Part shown: piece by piece, positions 20,642 through 30,354 of the stretch
How the letters are laid out: every line of letters starts with the position of its first letter
How positions within the stretch are numbered: the stretch's first letter is position 1
Origin: Effrenium voratum
Taxonomy: Eukaryota; Sar; Dinophyceae; Suessiales; Symbiodiniaceae
Length of the DNA: 64,000 nt
Direction of reading: 5' to 3'
Assembly (NCBI GenBank): GCA_963377175.1
Contig: CAUJNA010001757.1
Location: 390,489-454,488, forward strand
Notes under the pieces: generated by a model
Seen by the model: only the letters and a program-made list of their open reading frames with translations
Told to the model about the DNA's origin: nothing
Databases searched by the model: none
Made by a program: the position numbers and the translations under genes

Positions 20642-22082
20642 ATTCGAACATTATGCTGCTCTCCTTGGTTACTGGGAAGTAGTGCTTCTTGTACACGTCG
20701 TCCACCACCTCTCTCAGTATCCTCGCTCTTATCAATGATCGTTGGACTTGATAGGCTGATAATTCTCGATGATCACTGCTCTTGAACTTCTTCTCGTCGA
20801 CGTGCACGTACTTATAAGGCTCATTCTCATTGTCCTCATAGCCGTACCACTCCCCTTTTCGTTCCCATTGCCTTCTCTCGTCTTCGAGATAGGTGATCTC
20901 CCCATTCTCGTCGACTTCGAGTACTTCCTTGAACCATACCATTTTCTCGGGGATCTCGGACTCGCCAGACCATCTTGATGATTCGCTCATTGCGTCGTCA
21001 TCATGCTCGTGGTAGACAGTCTCGGCTTCATCCGGTTCGACCTGGTCAACGTCCTTCTTGAAGCTGACCTTTCCCGCAGGAGCCGATTGCTTCAAGACTA
21101 TCGCAGGCATCGCGATGGCCCTTCTTGCAATAGCTGGCGCTGCGGCCTTGGCGGCAGCCTTCGACTTGGCTTGTGCCTTGTCGCTTGATGTCGCCGGAGC
21201 TGAATTGTTCTTGATGAGCTCGTGCCTATACTTGCAAGCACTCCCCTTGTCGCATTTTCCCTTCTGGAACGCGAAACATGCCCCATCATCCCTCTTTGGT
21301 GACGATGATCTGGATTTGGACTTACCTTTTCCTTTCCCTTTGGACATGTTCTCCAGCTTGTGCTCCGTCTTCTTGCTGTGGGAAAAGTTGCACTCATTCC
21401 CTTTTACGCACCCCTTCGCTGACTTGAAGTGGTACCAACATGGGTTATCTTTACCTCCACCCGGACTCTTGCCTCTGTCGCTGGCACCGTCGGACTTGCC
21501 GTTCTTGCCAGCGTGACCCTTTGCTTTGGCCTTTGGGAGTACAGGAGCAGCATCAGGTCCACTGGATTTCCCCTTCCTGCCTTTGCCACCCTGGTTCTCC
21601 TGTTTGCCAGTGGCCGGGGCTGCATCTCTGCCGCCCGACTTCATCATCGACTTGACCGATTTCTCCTTCATGTCAAGCATCAGGTCCTCCCGATCCGCCT
21701 TGATCTGATGGTCGATCAATGCCAACAAGAATTCGTACGTCTTTTGAGGATGCTTGTCCGGCAATCTATGGTAGGCGTTGAGGCCGAACTCCATCTTCTT
21801 GCTCCCTTTGATCTTCCTGTAGAGAATATCTCTGAGAGCCAACTTGCTGGGTCTGTCTTCGCTCCTCATCTTTAGCAACAAATCATACCACTTGTTCCTG
21901 AATATAACCAAATTCTTGTCTCCAGGAAAGTCAAGGTTGAATAGGTGCTCGATGTGGTAGACAAGATCCGTTCGATCAGAAGTTCTGAATGATTGCATAA
22001 CCAATGCCACCAACTCTCGTCCCTTCACGATCACCCCTTGTTGATGTCGTAGTTCCGAATGTCGCGTAGCGTCGAGGTACAC
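20502..22082 (-). CDS. Copia gag, second part, with two CCCH zinc fingers
   Basis: 526 residues. The N-terminal 150 residues are helical and capsid-like. About residues 210-290 hold two fingers, C-X9-C-X5-C-X3-H (starting CWYHF) and C-X7-C-X5-C-X3-H (starting CFAFQKGKC). Most copia gags instead use a CCHC knuckle, so the RNA-binding module differs. The finger region is embedded in Lys/Gly/Ser-rich sequence. The listed start is a GTG. The frame is +1 relative to the coiled-coil gag and continues smoothly from it near 22,090, so it is probably expressed as a gag extension. Related relics lie at 36720-37080 (finger) and 41223-41520 (capsid-like part). Confidence 0.85.
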   Translation of the reverse strand: MYLDATRHSELRHQQGVIVKGRELVALVMQSFRTSDRTDLVYHIEHLFNLDFPGDKNLVIFRNKWYDLLLKMRSEDRPSKLALRDILYRKIKGSKKMEFGLNAYHRLPDKHPQKTYEFLLALIDHQIKADREDLMLDMKEKSVKSMMKSGGRDAAPATGKQENQGGKGRKGKSSGPDAAPVLPKAKAKGHAGKNGKSDGASDRGKSPGGGKDNPCWYHFKSAKGCVKGNECNFSHSKKTEHKLENMSKGKGKGKSKSRSSSPKRDDGACFAFQKGKCDKGSACKYRHELIKNNSAPATSSDKAQAKSKAAAKAAAPAIARRAIAMPAIVLKQSAPAGKVSFKKDVDQVEPDEAETVYHEHDDDAMSESSRWSGESEIPEKMVWFKEVLEVDENGEITYLEDERRQWERKGEWYGYEDNENEPYKYVHVDEKKFKSSDHRELSAYQVQRSLIRARILREVVDDVYKKHYFPVTKESSIMFEYDRNKDEIKESAVDLEETAWFAEECVRNVNVHQQTGEVVDGHRMWS

Positions 22083-22095
22083 GTCTTTGGCTTCG

Positions 22096-24246
22096 TCAGG
22101 TGCTTGTTTTCAACATGTTCTGCATGCCCATGGCCATTTTGATATCTATCGTAGCGAATCTGTCGCCGCCGGAGTCGCTCAGCATATTTAGGTCTGGGTT
22201 TAACCCAAGAGCCTGTTCCAACCATTTCGTCCATGCGTCAGTATCTGGATCTGCGCATGCGCTCAGAACATTCATCAGCAGTTGCATCTTCCAGTTATCG
22301 AGTTGATGGATCTTTGGCCAAGCAGGAATAGACACCCTCTCGGCTTCTTTCCTCGAAATCCTCGGTCTTTCGTTCTTGATTTCTCGATCATCCCTCGATC
22401 TTCTGCGCCTCCTCCGTGTCCGATTGTCATCTTCTTCCTCTTCTTCTTCCTCGTCCTCTTCGTCCTCTTCATCGTCGTCATCCTCGTCCTCATCATCGGG
22501 TGGATCATCCGGAGGTCCTCCTCCGCCACCTGTGAGGCTCAACTGACGTCGACCTGTCCCTTGTCTATTTCCATTGGGCGAGAATCCACCGTAATCCAAT
22601 GGGGGTGTAGTGCCGTTGTTTCCCCCTCCATTACCACTACCACCAGCTGTAGTAGCGAGTTGTGGGACATGCCCAACAACCCCCTGCATCTGGGATAGGT
22701 GTACATCGATCATTGGATCACCAAAAGACGGAAAAAGAATCGAACCTGGCATTAGTGACGAATTAGGGATCAGATTCGATGATGATGACGGGAATAACCC
22801 AGTCACCCTCTTGTCTACCCTAGCCGAATTAGCTTGGGGTCCTCCCTCAGCGCGTTTAACTACTGCTCGTTCACGATGTCCATCTTTACTGCTAGAGGCT
22901 TCCTGTGTCTCCAGCTTCTTGAGTGCTCGTAGTTCCTCATTGTCAGCATCGAGTTGACGAACAAAACTCTCTTCTTGCTTGAGCGTCGCCTCCCGATCCT
23001 TCAGTTGTCCCTGAAGCTCATGCATCTCCTCGAGGTACTCATCATACACTCCTTTAGCTGTCAATCTCCAGTACTCGGCCTCCTTCGACTTCTCGTCCAT
23101 CGTGCCCCGCTCTTCTTGTTTTGCTTCTCTGACCTGGGCTAACTCCAAGATCGCATCTTGACGATGACCACCCTCGATAGCAATCATCTGGTCCTTCTTC
23201 AACACGTCGGATTCGTACTGTTTGACGACCTCTTCCTTCTCGCGAAGTAAGCACTCTGCTCTCTTCGATTCTTGCTCCGCGAATGTTGTAACGTCGTTCA
23301 GTCTCGCCATCAGCTGTTCCCTGGAGTCCTCCATAGAGTACGTCTCGGGGCGTTTGACGAGTGCGTGCTCCAACTGTGATTTTAGACTTTGGACCATCTC
23401 CTCCTCGTTGAACTTCTCGATAGATGTAGACGATTCAATACCTCTGATCTGTTGCTGATAAACTGATATTTGTTGTGAAGCCTCACGGTGTATCTGATTT
23501 GCATGTATAGCTGATTCCTGCGCGGCCGACTTCTCGCTTGCCATGTAGGATTTCATCACTGCAATCTCCCGCTTCTGCTCCATAATAGTTCCTTCAGCTT
23601 GTCTCATCTGTTGTATTATAACATTCGACTCCATGTCTTTCTTTTCCCCGTACTGATATGCGTTCATTTCCACCTTGCGCATCTGTTGGGCTTCCTCCTC
23701 AAACTTGCGCCATGCCTCAGCCATGTGGTGTTGGTGGTGACTCACAAGATGTCCCGACTGCTTGCTGGCAATCTCGCATCGTCTCTCCAGCTCCTGGATC
23801 CGGATGGTGCTCCCATAGTCTTCTTGATGAAGATTCGCCATCGCTGCCGACATTTCATCAAGTGTCTTTTGATATTCCCCGATCTCCATCTCCATCTTGT
23901 TCTTTTCTTTAATCGCGGCGCGAAACTCTGCACTGGTGGGTGATTTAGACCTCCCACCTTTTGATGTTGACCTCACGCCCTTCTGCGACGTCCGTGGTGT
24001 CGCAGGCGAAGATGATGATCTTCTCGGCGGGGATTCTCTTTGCTTCGACTCCTGACGAACATCGATCTGCTTCCATGATCTTGTGGGAGTGGATATGTCG
24101 CTGAATAGCGCGGATCCTCCGCTCCCAGGTTCATCCTGTGAATCTGCGATCAAATCCGTCACCGCAGGAATAGCCATCAATCCATTGGATCCCTCTGAGC
24201 TGCTGTTCCCAAAAGTTGCAGTACTTGGGCTCGCTGAAGATGCCAT
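22096..24246 (-). CDS. Copia gag, first part, coiled coil and acidic stretch
   Basis: 716 residues, starting at the first ATG about 100 bp inside the 5' LTR. Residues about 1-110 are Ser/Thr-rich and basic. About 110-470 are a long Glu/Gln/Lys/Arg-rich coiled coil (with HQEDYGSTIRIQELE). A Gly/Asn/Pro-rich linker follows, then an almost pure Asp/Glu run near residue 580-600 and a basic RRRRRRSRDD patch. The last 70 residues are folded-looking and run into the next ORF after a +1 shift at about ACC TGA C. The product would form the particle shell. Relics with the same EDYGST-RI-ELE phrase (43840-44100) and the same acidic stretch (41720-42000) occur in this window. Confidence 0.85.
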   Translation of the reverse strand: MASSASPSTATFGNSSSEGSNGLMAIPAVTDLIADSQDEPGSGGSALFSDISTPTRSWKQIDVRQESKQRESPPRRSSSSPATPRTSQKGVRSTSKGGRSKSPTSAEFRAAIKEKNKMEMEIGEYQKTLDEMSAAMANLHQEDYGSTIRIQELERRCEIASKQSGHLVSHHQHHMAEAWRKFEEEAQQMRKVEMNAYQYGEKKDMESNVIIQQMRQAEGTIMEQKREIAVMKSYMASEKSAAQESAIHANQIHREASQQISVYQQQIRGIESSTSIEKFNEEEMVQSLKSQLEHALVKRPETYSMEDSREQLMARLNDVTTFAEQESKRAECLLREKEEVVKQYESDVLKKDQMIAIEGGHRQDAILELAQVREAKQEERGTMDEKSKEAEYWRLTAKGVYDEYLEEMHELQGQLKDREATLKQEESFVRQLDADNEELRALKKLETQEASSSKDGHRERAVVKRAEGGPQANSARVDKRVTGLFPSSSSNLIPNSSLMPGSILFPSFGDPMIDVHLSQMQGVVGHVPQLATTAGGSGNGGGNNGTTPPLDYGGFSPNGNRQGTGRRQLSLTGGGGGPPDDPPDDEDEDDDDEEDEEDEEEEEEEDDNRTRRRRRRSRDDREIKNERPRISRKEAERVSIPAWPKIHQLDNWKMQLLMNVLSACADPDTDAWTKWLEQALGLNPDLNMLSDSGGDRFATIDIKMAMGMQNMLKTST

Positions 24247-24332
24247 TGTACCGTGTAGGCTATTGTCCCTTTATTGTCCTTGTACCCGCAATAAACCAGC
24301 TGTCTCTCTGTCCATTGTAGAGCTTGTCGATA

Positions 24333-24344
24333 CGGCTGATAACC
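24333..24344 (-). promoter_or_regulatory. Possible primer-binding site
   Basis: On the element strand the bases right after the 5' LTR read GGTTATCAGCCG. This partly resembles the TGGTATCAGAGC of many LTR elements primed by initiator Met-tRNA. The likeness is partial and I cannot check it against the organism's tRNAs. Confidence 0.35.
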
Positions 24345-24695
24345 TGTCAAGAGACGGCAAGGTGACGTCCCGTGGGACGCTGTCCACCGAACCCTCCAGC
24401 TGTAAATACCAACCACGTAGAAAGGTGTATACGGTCAAACCGTTATAGCCGAACCCGTGCAAATGTTGCAAGGGAGAAGGAATAATAGTTACAACAGTGG
24501 TCCTGACAAATGCAGCGCAAGCGAAGTGTTTTCCGCTCTCAATTGCCGATCACGTATGAACGCAGCTACACATAAGATCTTGAACCTCACTTGTGACTTG
24601 AGCCAAATGGCAATCAATGGAACCTTGTAAGCAACACAAACACGGACCTCAGAACTGCTTCCCAATTTAGGCACGGGGCCAGGAGGGTTTTAAGA
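24345..24695 (-). repeat. 5' LTR (right on the plus strand)
   Basis: 351 bp, matching 7085-7435 except at 24469 (c for t) and at the terminal 24694 (g for c). The second change breaks the TG end on the element strand. It would contain the element's promoter, but no TATA-like site stands out. Confidence 0.95.
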
Positions 24696-24700
24696 TGGGG
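24696..24700. repeat. Right target-site duplication TGGGG
   Basis: Exact copy of 7080-7084, immediately outside the right LTR. Confidence 0.9.
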
Positions 24701-25842
24701 GTTGGTCTCGCGCTGTTCATGCATTGTCGGGAATCAGGACCAATTTGGAAGACCGTCTTGGCTATTGAACACCAAAGATTGTTCGCTGCCAATCATGACT
24801 TTGTGTTGCTTGATGGGCCTTGCCATAGTAGTCACCTTGAACCTGGAGCCAGTGGCTGCCTGATCGGCAACGTGACGGTCAGCATGTGTCCAAGCAGGCC
24901 GCTAGCTTTTCAGGATTTGAGGCATCACCGCCATGTCAGCCTTGGTCAGGTGCGGCCCGTCAGAATGGACTGGCAGACATCCGAGGTATTGAGTCTCTCA
25001 ACCTGTTGCTCATCATGCGGGTGCCCAGGGTTCCATGGACTATGCTTGAGAATTTCAGAACCATTGTTGAGCACTCCCACATGCCCTTTCTTCGCATGGC
25101 TTTTCGTTGGTCGGGCTTCTTTGTCAAGTGGGAACAGGTGAGCCAGCTCTCGAAGTTCAGGCCATTGTCGCGGACCAGATGGCTTTGTCTACTGCTAAAC
25201 TGCCAAGCGGCTTCGTGTATTGATGCATCTATGATTGCAATGCCTACCCAATTTCCACGCAGTCCAGAATCAGCTCATGTGCTCGATATTGGATGCAGTA
25301 TGTACATGCACCCGTCCATGTATCCGCCCGATGAAGTCTTGGACAAGTATGACAATGGCGATTGGTTGCCTTCCGCAATGGGCAAATCGCTTACAGGAGC
25401 CATTCAGAAGCGTGTGCATTTGGCACAGAAGCCCTTTGCGCCGGTCATGGCTTCTTATACCACATCTCACTTGTTTTCGGATGACCTGCCCCGCAACAAG
25501 GGATTGTACGGGCTCATTTTTGACCCTATGCACACTGAGGGCCGGGATCGCAGACACCGTTTCCTCTCGCTGGTGGAGATTGGTCTCGCGCTCGGGGTTG
25601 ATACCAAGCTCATCTTGCCTGTGACACTTGAGAGTTCACCACTGAAATGGGCGTATCTCATTCTTGGAAACTCCTTGTCCATGTGCCGGGCGCTGGAAGT
25701 TTCGCGCGTGTTCAGGCGATTTTTGACAGTACACAGCAGAGAACCGGACCGGATCCGTATGAGATCTTTTCCAGATGCACGCAACAATGCCTTGACCTCA
25801 GATCCATTTGCATCAGTCAGGATTCGACCAATCTTGTTGTGA
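24701..25842 (+). pseudogene. Main part of a C5 cytosine methyltransferase (LINE-borne)
   Basis: Continues the motif I half at 6784-7084. The sequence completes GGWSRA, then shifts frame. An AIEH segment near 24,760 could be motif II. From 24,886 a 318-residue open frame carries ASPPCQPWS (motif IV, with the catalytic Cys), LENF (motif VI), PLSRTRWL (motif VIII), RRHRFLSLVEIGLALGV (motif IX) and ILGNSLSMCRA (motif X), in canonical order. Between VIII and IX lies a target-recognition-sized stretch with VMASYTTSH. At least two frameshifts plus the copia insertion inactivate it. Downstream LINE parts on the same strand suggest it belonged to a non-LTR retroelement. I recall published DNMT-carrying retrotransposons from dinoflagellates, which fits, but I cannot place this copy within them. 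Confidence 0.88.
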
Positions 25843-28350
25843 GCCCTCGTGTTTCGTCGGTTATTCTTGTGCACGATGAGGGTGAATCTGACCAGCAAGG
25901 GGCGATTGCTGTCAGTGTGAAGCCACAAGGGATGGACCGTCGGGCCCCAGGACTTACTTTTGCTCAATCCCCAGACCTGTCACCTACCCAGCAGTTTGAG
26001 CCGGACATTTCATGGCAGATTCACACCGGTGTTTCCACCCATTTGATTCAGGCCGCGGCATCTATCCCGTTTGCAAAGGTGATTCAAAGTATCTCCCTGG
26101 TGGAGAGTCTCAACACAGAGGCCTGGACTTTGTCCGCACCTAGCCATCACATGCCTGATGGATTCCTTTCCTGTCAGGGTGATTCCCAGGTCGTGCTGGA
26201 GCCTTTGTCGGTAAAACTGTCAGGCTATGATGCGCGATACAACAAGCTGACCACTGCAATTCAGGATCAGGTTCGGATTTGGGTGCGGTCACACCCCTCT
26301 TCGGCCTTTATCCACTGGATTCTCAGCGACCGTCAGGTTCCCTTTCTTGCGTTCAGGGCCCCCCTCCGGCAATCTGCGATGAGGTGGCGCCATACATTCG
26401 CTCGGCCATCTTGAGTGTTGTCCCTTCGATGAACGCCAGGTTGCACATTCGCACTTGTGCAGCACCGCAACAGAGTTGCTTGGAGTTGTCCGCTGTGTCA
26501 CGCATTCCTTTGCAATGCATTGTCGCCAAGGTTGTTGTCTGCAGCATGCAGACCCATCATGAGGTAGACAGTGAGGGCATGTGCACTTGTGTGGCTCCTG
26601 ACCCTCAGGGATCCGCCAGGCAAACCAGCAGTGCTGCACCAGACGCAGTGAGTGAGCCGCCATTTGTCTTCACCTGCTTGCATCATGGAACCAAACGTCA
26701 AAGTTGGCATCTCACCACTTTCGATGAGGACAAGGTACGGCACTGGCCAGCTCTTTTTCCGGTATCCCGATGAGCCGCATGTGTCTGTGTAACAGCAAAG
26801 GTGAGCTGTGGATTCCCGGCCAGACAGGTAGTCGATTGACATTGCACGCCGGAACCGGGGCACCCGCTGTAAGCAACAAACCAGTTGCTGATGCATCCAA
26901 GCGAGATTGGTGGGGCCATCTTGTGCGCGAGGATACCACTCCTTTCCAGCGAGATTTCCATCCTGATTTCCTTTCCAAGGTGAGACGCTTACTTGTCAAG
27001 ACTGACCAGGCCCTCGCTCGGTGCCAGGCCCAAAGCAAACCTGCCTTTCGGGTGTCGGTTGTTATGGCTACATCGCATGTCACTCCGTTTGATGTCGGCC
27101 CGTGCACCAGCGCTGATGAGCTTTCCAGCCTTTGGCCTTGCAAACGCCGATGGCTTTCTGGTAGATGGTCGAGACTTTGCTGCTTTGTACCAGGTTCGAC
27201 CCCTTTATGGTGTCACTCCGGATCGCCGTGCGGTTGCCCTAGGAATCAACTTGCGCACATACTCCGGCTCATGTGTTGACACCAATCATCATCACCCGCG
27301 CAATCGTGATTCCGCAACGACCTCAAGATTCCCCACCAACATGCCTGAGTGCACACCTTGGCAGCCCTTTGCGCCCTACAGGACATCGTGCTCTTGCCCT
27401 GCCGGAACGCAGTGTTGTTGCGGCATGCCCAAACGGTTGAGTCCTTACCTTCTGCCAAGCCGTGGATCCAGGCCCTTCGCGAAGGGCCCTGATTGCAGCG
27501 GGCATTCTGGTGCCTAATTTGCACAGCCAGCCCCACGATGCTGCCTCCATCCCGGAGACCAGAATTGCTTAGGCCCCAGGATCTGGGAATGGACAACGCT
27601 TGGATGAGGTCTGGTGTGGCATGCATTGCAATCTGTTGGGTGCCCTTTCCCAGCGGTACCCGTGTATTGCAAGGAGTGCGTGGTGGGTTGATGGCCACCA
27701 GATTCGTGAACCCCTGCGTTGGCCGCCGATTCGGTAGTAATCAGGGCGAAACCAAGTGGCATCAAGGGGGGCGCCCCAAAGGCAGCTGCGAATGATCGAG
27801 CGTGTTCGTTTGCGGCCTCCCTCCTTCTTGAACATGGGCCCAGGCCAATGTCGTCAGCGCGGCGGCGACTAAGATTGTCTCTCGGATTGGTGCCGCTACC
27901 ATCAGCAAGGTAGGCGAACTGTCAGCTCATGAGCAATGGGCCGCATTCAGCGATGTAATCCGGACTAATAAGGTACATACATGATGTGCTTCCTGTTGGT
28001 CCTAAGAATAAAGCCGCTGATAAACCCAGCACCAGTAGCGCCAGACCCAATAAAGCTTTCCCGCCTGCTGCATTCTCCGCGGCTGCACTGCTGCACATCG
28101 CCTCGCTCCTCAAGGGTTGCTTTGTTCATAGCGATGGCAGTCCTGCCGAGTGTTTGGACCCACCCTTCAGCCTCCGCAAAAAGGGATGAAGCTGTCAAGT
28201 GGAGCACCCAACGTACAGCCGGGATTGAATGCGCTATGGTCGTGCCAGGGGATGTTTCCTTGGATAGAGTTTCCTGTGAATCGATCCAGATCAGATTGCT
28301 TACCACGGATGGGACAAACCCGTTGATCCGCGCCACGATCATCAATTTGG
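25843..28350 (+). pseudogene. Unrecognised LINE coding region after the DNMT
   Basis: Plus-strand frames of 160-255 codons overlap and take over from each other (25647-26414, 26279-26773, 26770-27279, 26993-27517), as in a long coding region broken by indels. I see no known motif. Endonuclease or an N-terminal LINE domain could be hidden here, but I cannot show it. Confidence 0.4.
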
Positions 28351-29640
28351 GTGGAGGCGATATTCAGTTTTCGCCCAAGGCTAGTCAAGATTAACCTTGC
28401 CGATCGGGTCATTCTTGTTGCCACACTGTTCAAGGAGGATTATGAGTGGCAGGGTCTGAAGGCCGGCCCCTTGAAGTTTTTCTTTCAGAAGGTCCTGGAC
28501 GCGGAGCACAAGCCACACGTGTTGGATGCATTTGGTCGTGTCTGGTTGAGGCAGGGCCGTCCCGCCTCCATTGACGAAGCCGACTCATGTCGTTCCAATA
28601 TTCTTGTGCCTGCGGACAAGGAAAATGACATCCTTCGACTGAGTGGATTCCGAGTTTTCTATTACAGTCCGGAAACTCATGGCAGCCAACCGGACAATCG
28701 CTTTGCAATTGTATGGGCGAAATCTTAACACTCTGATTTCATTGGCATGTGTCAGACAAGCCTGACCTTGCGTGTCACGTTGGCCTGGTTCGGGGGCGCA
28801 GAGGCTTGGCGATTCGGATCCCGACGGACAAGTACCAGCAGGTTCGAAACGTGGTGACGCCGGGCCTCGCTCCTAGGGCCAAATGGCGCTTTCGTGTTCA
28901 TCGCCGTCTCAGGGCGGGAGATTGGCTCCTGAGTTCCCAAGAGAAGCCGGATTCCAGGGTCTTGACCATTAATGCCACTTACTCCCTACCAGGAAAATCG
29001 CCCTGTCTTCTCAGGTGGAGACAGGCCTGCAAAATCTGTGCGGGCTGGAACAGTGGCACAAGGTGCTACCCCCTGCAGGTACATGACCCGTGGCTAGCAT
29101 CGAGCCGCTCCTCGGGCCAGGTCACATCGGCTGCTAGCAGGGACCAACGTGCGGCCGCTCAGGATGCCAAGATTGAACAGATATCTAAAAGGTTGCAGCA
29201 AGCGCAAAGTGCCCAGACGTCCCAACTTCGGAGCCAGGCCTCGCGCAACTCCGTACTGAGCTCCGACATGAGATTACCGATGCCATGCAACAGGCTGCAA
29301 GCCAGGCCGGTGAATCCGTCAAGGCAAAGAAGAAGTCTCGTGGCTCCCGCGAGCATTAGTGGAGGCCCGCCCGGGGGTAAGGGAAGCCCAAGCAAGCGGT
29401 TGGCAACCTTACCTAATGTCTTGGGCTTTGGAAGCCGCATCCAACTTCAACGGTTCAGTGTTGTCGCTGGTGTTCTTAACTTTGCGCCGACCCGCCATGC
29501 TCTTTGGGATGCCTTTCGTGCCAGGGGCTTCCATTGCCTTTAACGATTTCCCGCACAAAGTTGCTTCTTTGAACAATTTGAAGTCCCTGCGGGAACGGTA
29601 TCACTTTGAGATGGTCGCTACCTAAATCGTGGAACTCGCT
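28351..29640 (+). pseudogene. LINE polyprotein fragments, function unclear
   Basis: Two plus-strand frames (28351-28728 and 28749-29543) read like folded protein, for example DRVILVATLFKEDYEW and RIPTDKYQQVRNVVTPGLAP. The second turns Gln/Ser/Arg-rich. I associate this style of sequence with the part of dinoflagellate LINEs ahead of RT, but that is memory and not a search. Frameshifts break it. Confidence 0.4.
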
Positions 29641-30354
29641 TGCCATTGGCGCCGAAGCAACTTCCCTTCTCTACGATGACCTTTGGAAGGAAATTGATTT
29701 TTCTTCACAACCGGACACCACTTGAGCCAGTGGGCAATCGCTGTTGAGATGGGTGTTCGCGTTGTTGGTGACACCTGTCATCCTCTACAGCCTTCATTCA
29801 GGGGAAGATGCCAGGGCACGCCCATAGGCAGAGTTCACGCACCTAGCCCGACTGTGCCTATAACCCACCTTCAGCGTGACTAGGCAGGTCCGCCGCCTTT
29901 TTTACCTGCAGAAATTGCTTCAGAAACTTGAGTGAGGGCCCCAGATCCTCACAAAATGCGTCAGGCATCAGTTCAATGGAGGGCAATCTGAAGGGTGCTG
30001 GCTTTTCGCCCAACTTTGCCTCTTGGTGTTGCCATAACTCTGGTGACGGCTTTGTGCCCGCGAAACACCTGGGTCCAAATATGTTCAGGCCATGCTGTGA
30101 TGGTCAAACAGCACTGTGACAAATGCCACTAGACGCGACAAAGGCGCGCCGGTCTGAGTTCCGTGAATTCATCCACCAGGATTGAAAGATTTGGGTGGTA
30201 AACGCACTTATGCGTCATCCGTGAGCCGGAGCATCCTCCTATCAATCAACTCTGACTCGAGTTCGGTTCCACACTGGAACTTAAAGAGTGCAACCAAAGG
30301 ATGCACCCGATTTAGGCATACAGACTTCATATAGAAGTAGGGCAACCCATTACT

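Larger units (their letters stand above)
7085..24695 (-). mobile_element. Giant Ty1/copia-type LTR retrotransposon, 17.6 kb
   Basis: Two 351-bp LTRs in direct orientation flank five large minus-strand ORFs: coiled-coil gag, CCCH-finger gag, protease-integrase-RT, RT-RNase H-accessory, and KptA-type ORF. Integrase before RT marks it as copia type. A TGGGG target duplication flanks it. A purine-rich tract and a possible primer-binding site sit just inside the LTRs. The LTRs differ at only two positions (7209/24469 and the terminal 7434/24694), so the insertion is young. Typical copia elements are around 5 kb. The excess here is mostly the coding region after RNase H. Frameshifts at 22.1, 20.6 and 17.1 kb and a TGA at 10.97 kb mean it is either recently inactivated or uses recoding. 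Confidence 0.95.

Noticed and set aside
20502..22082. A host CCCH zinc-finger gene
   Set aside because: It lies between gag and protease inside the LTRs on the same strand, and relics with the same neighbours occur in the window.
22282..22698. A plus-strand frame of hydrophobic Leu/Val/Ile/Phe runs, like a membrane protein
   Set aside because: It is the complement of the Asp/Glu and Arg runs of gag.
16124..24100. Many plus-strand frames of 60-190 codons opposite the copia ORFs
   Set aside because: They are antisense shadows of clearly coding minus-strand frames.
24886..25842. A host DNMT gene in single copy
   Set aside because: Loss of frame, and LINE RT and RNase H pieces downstream on the same strand, favour a retroelement-borne gene. 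A host gene cannot be fully excluded without other copies.
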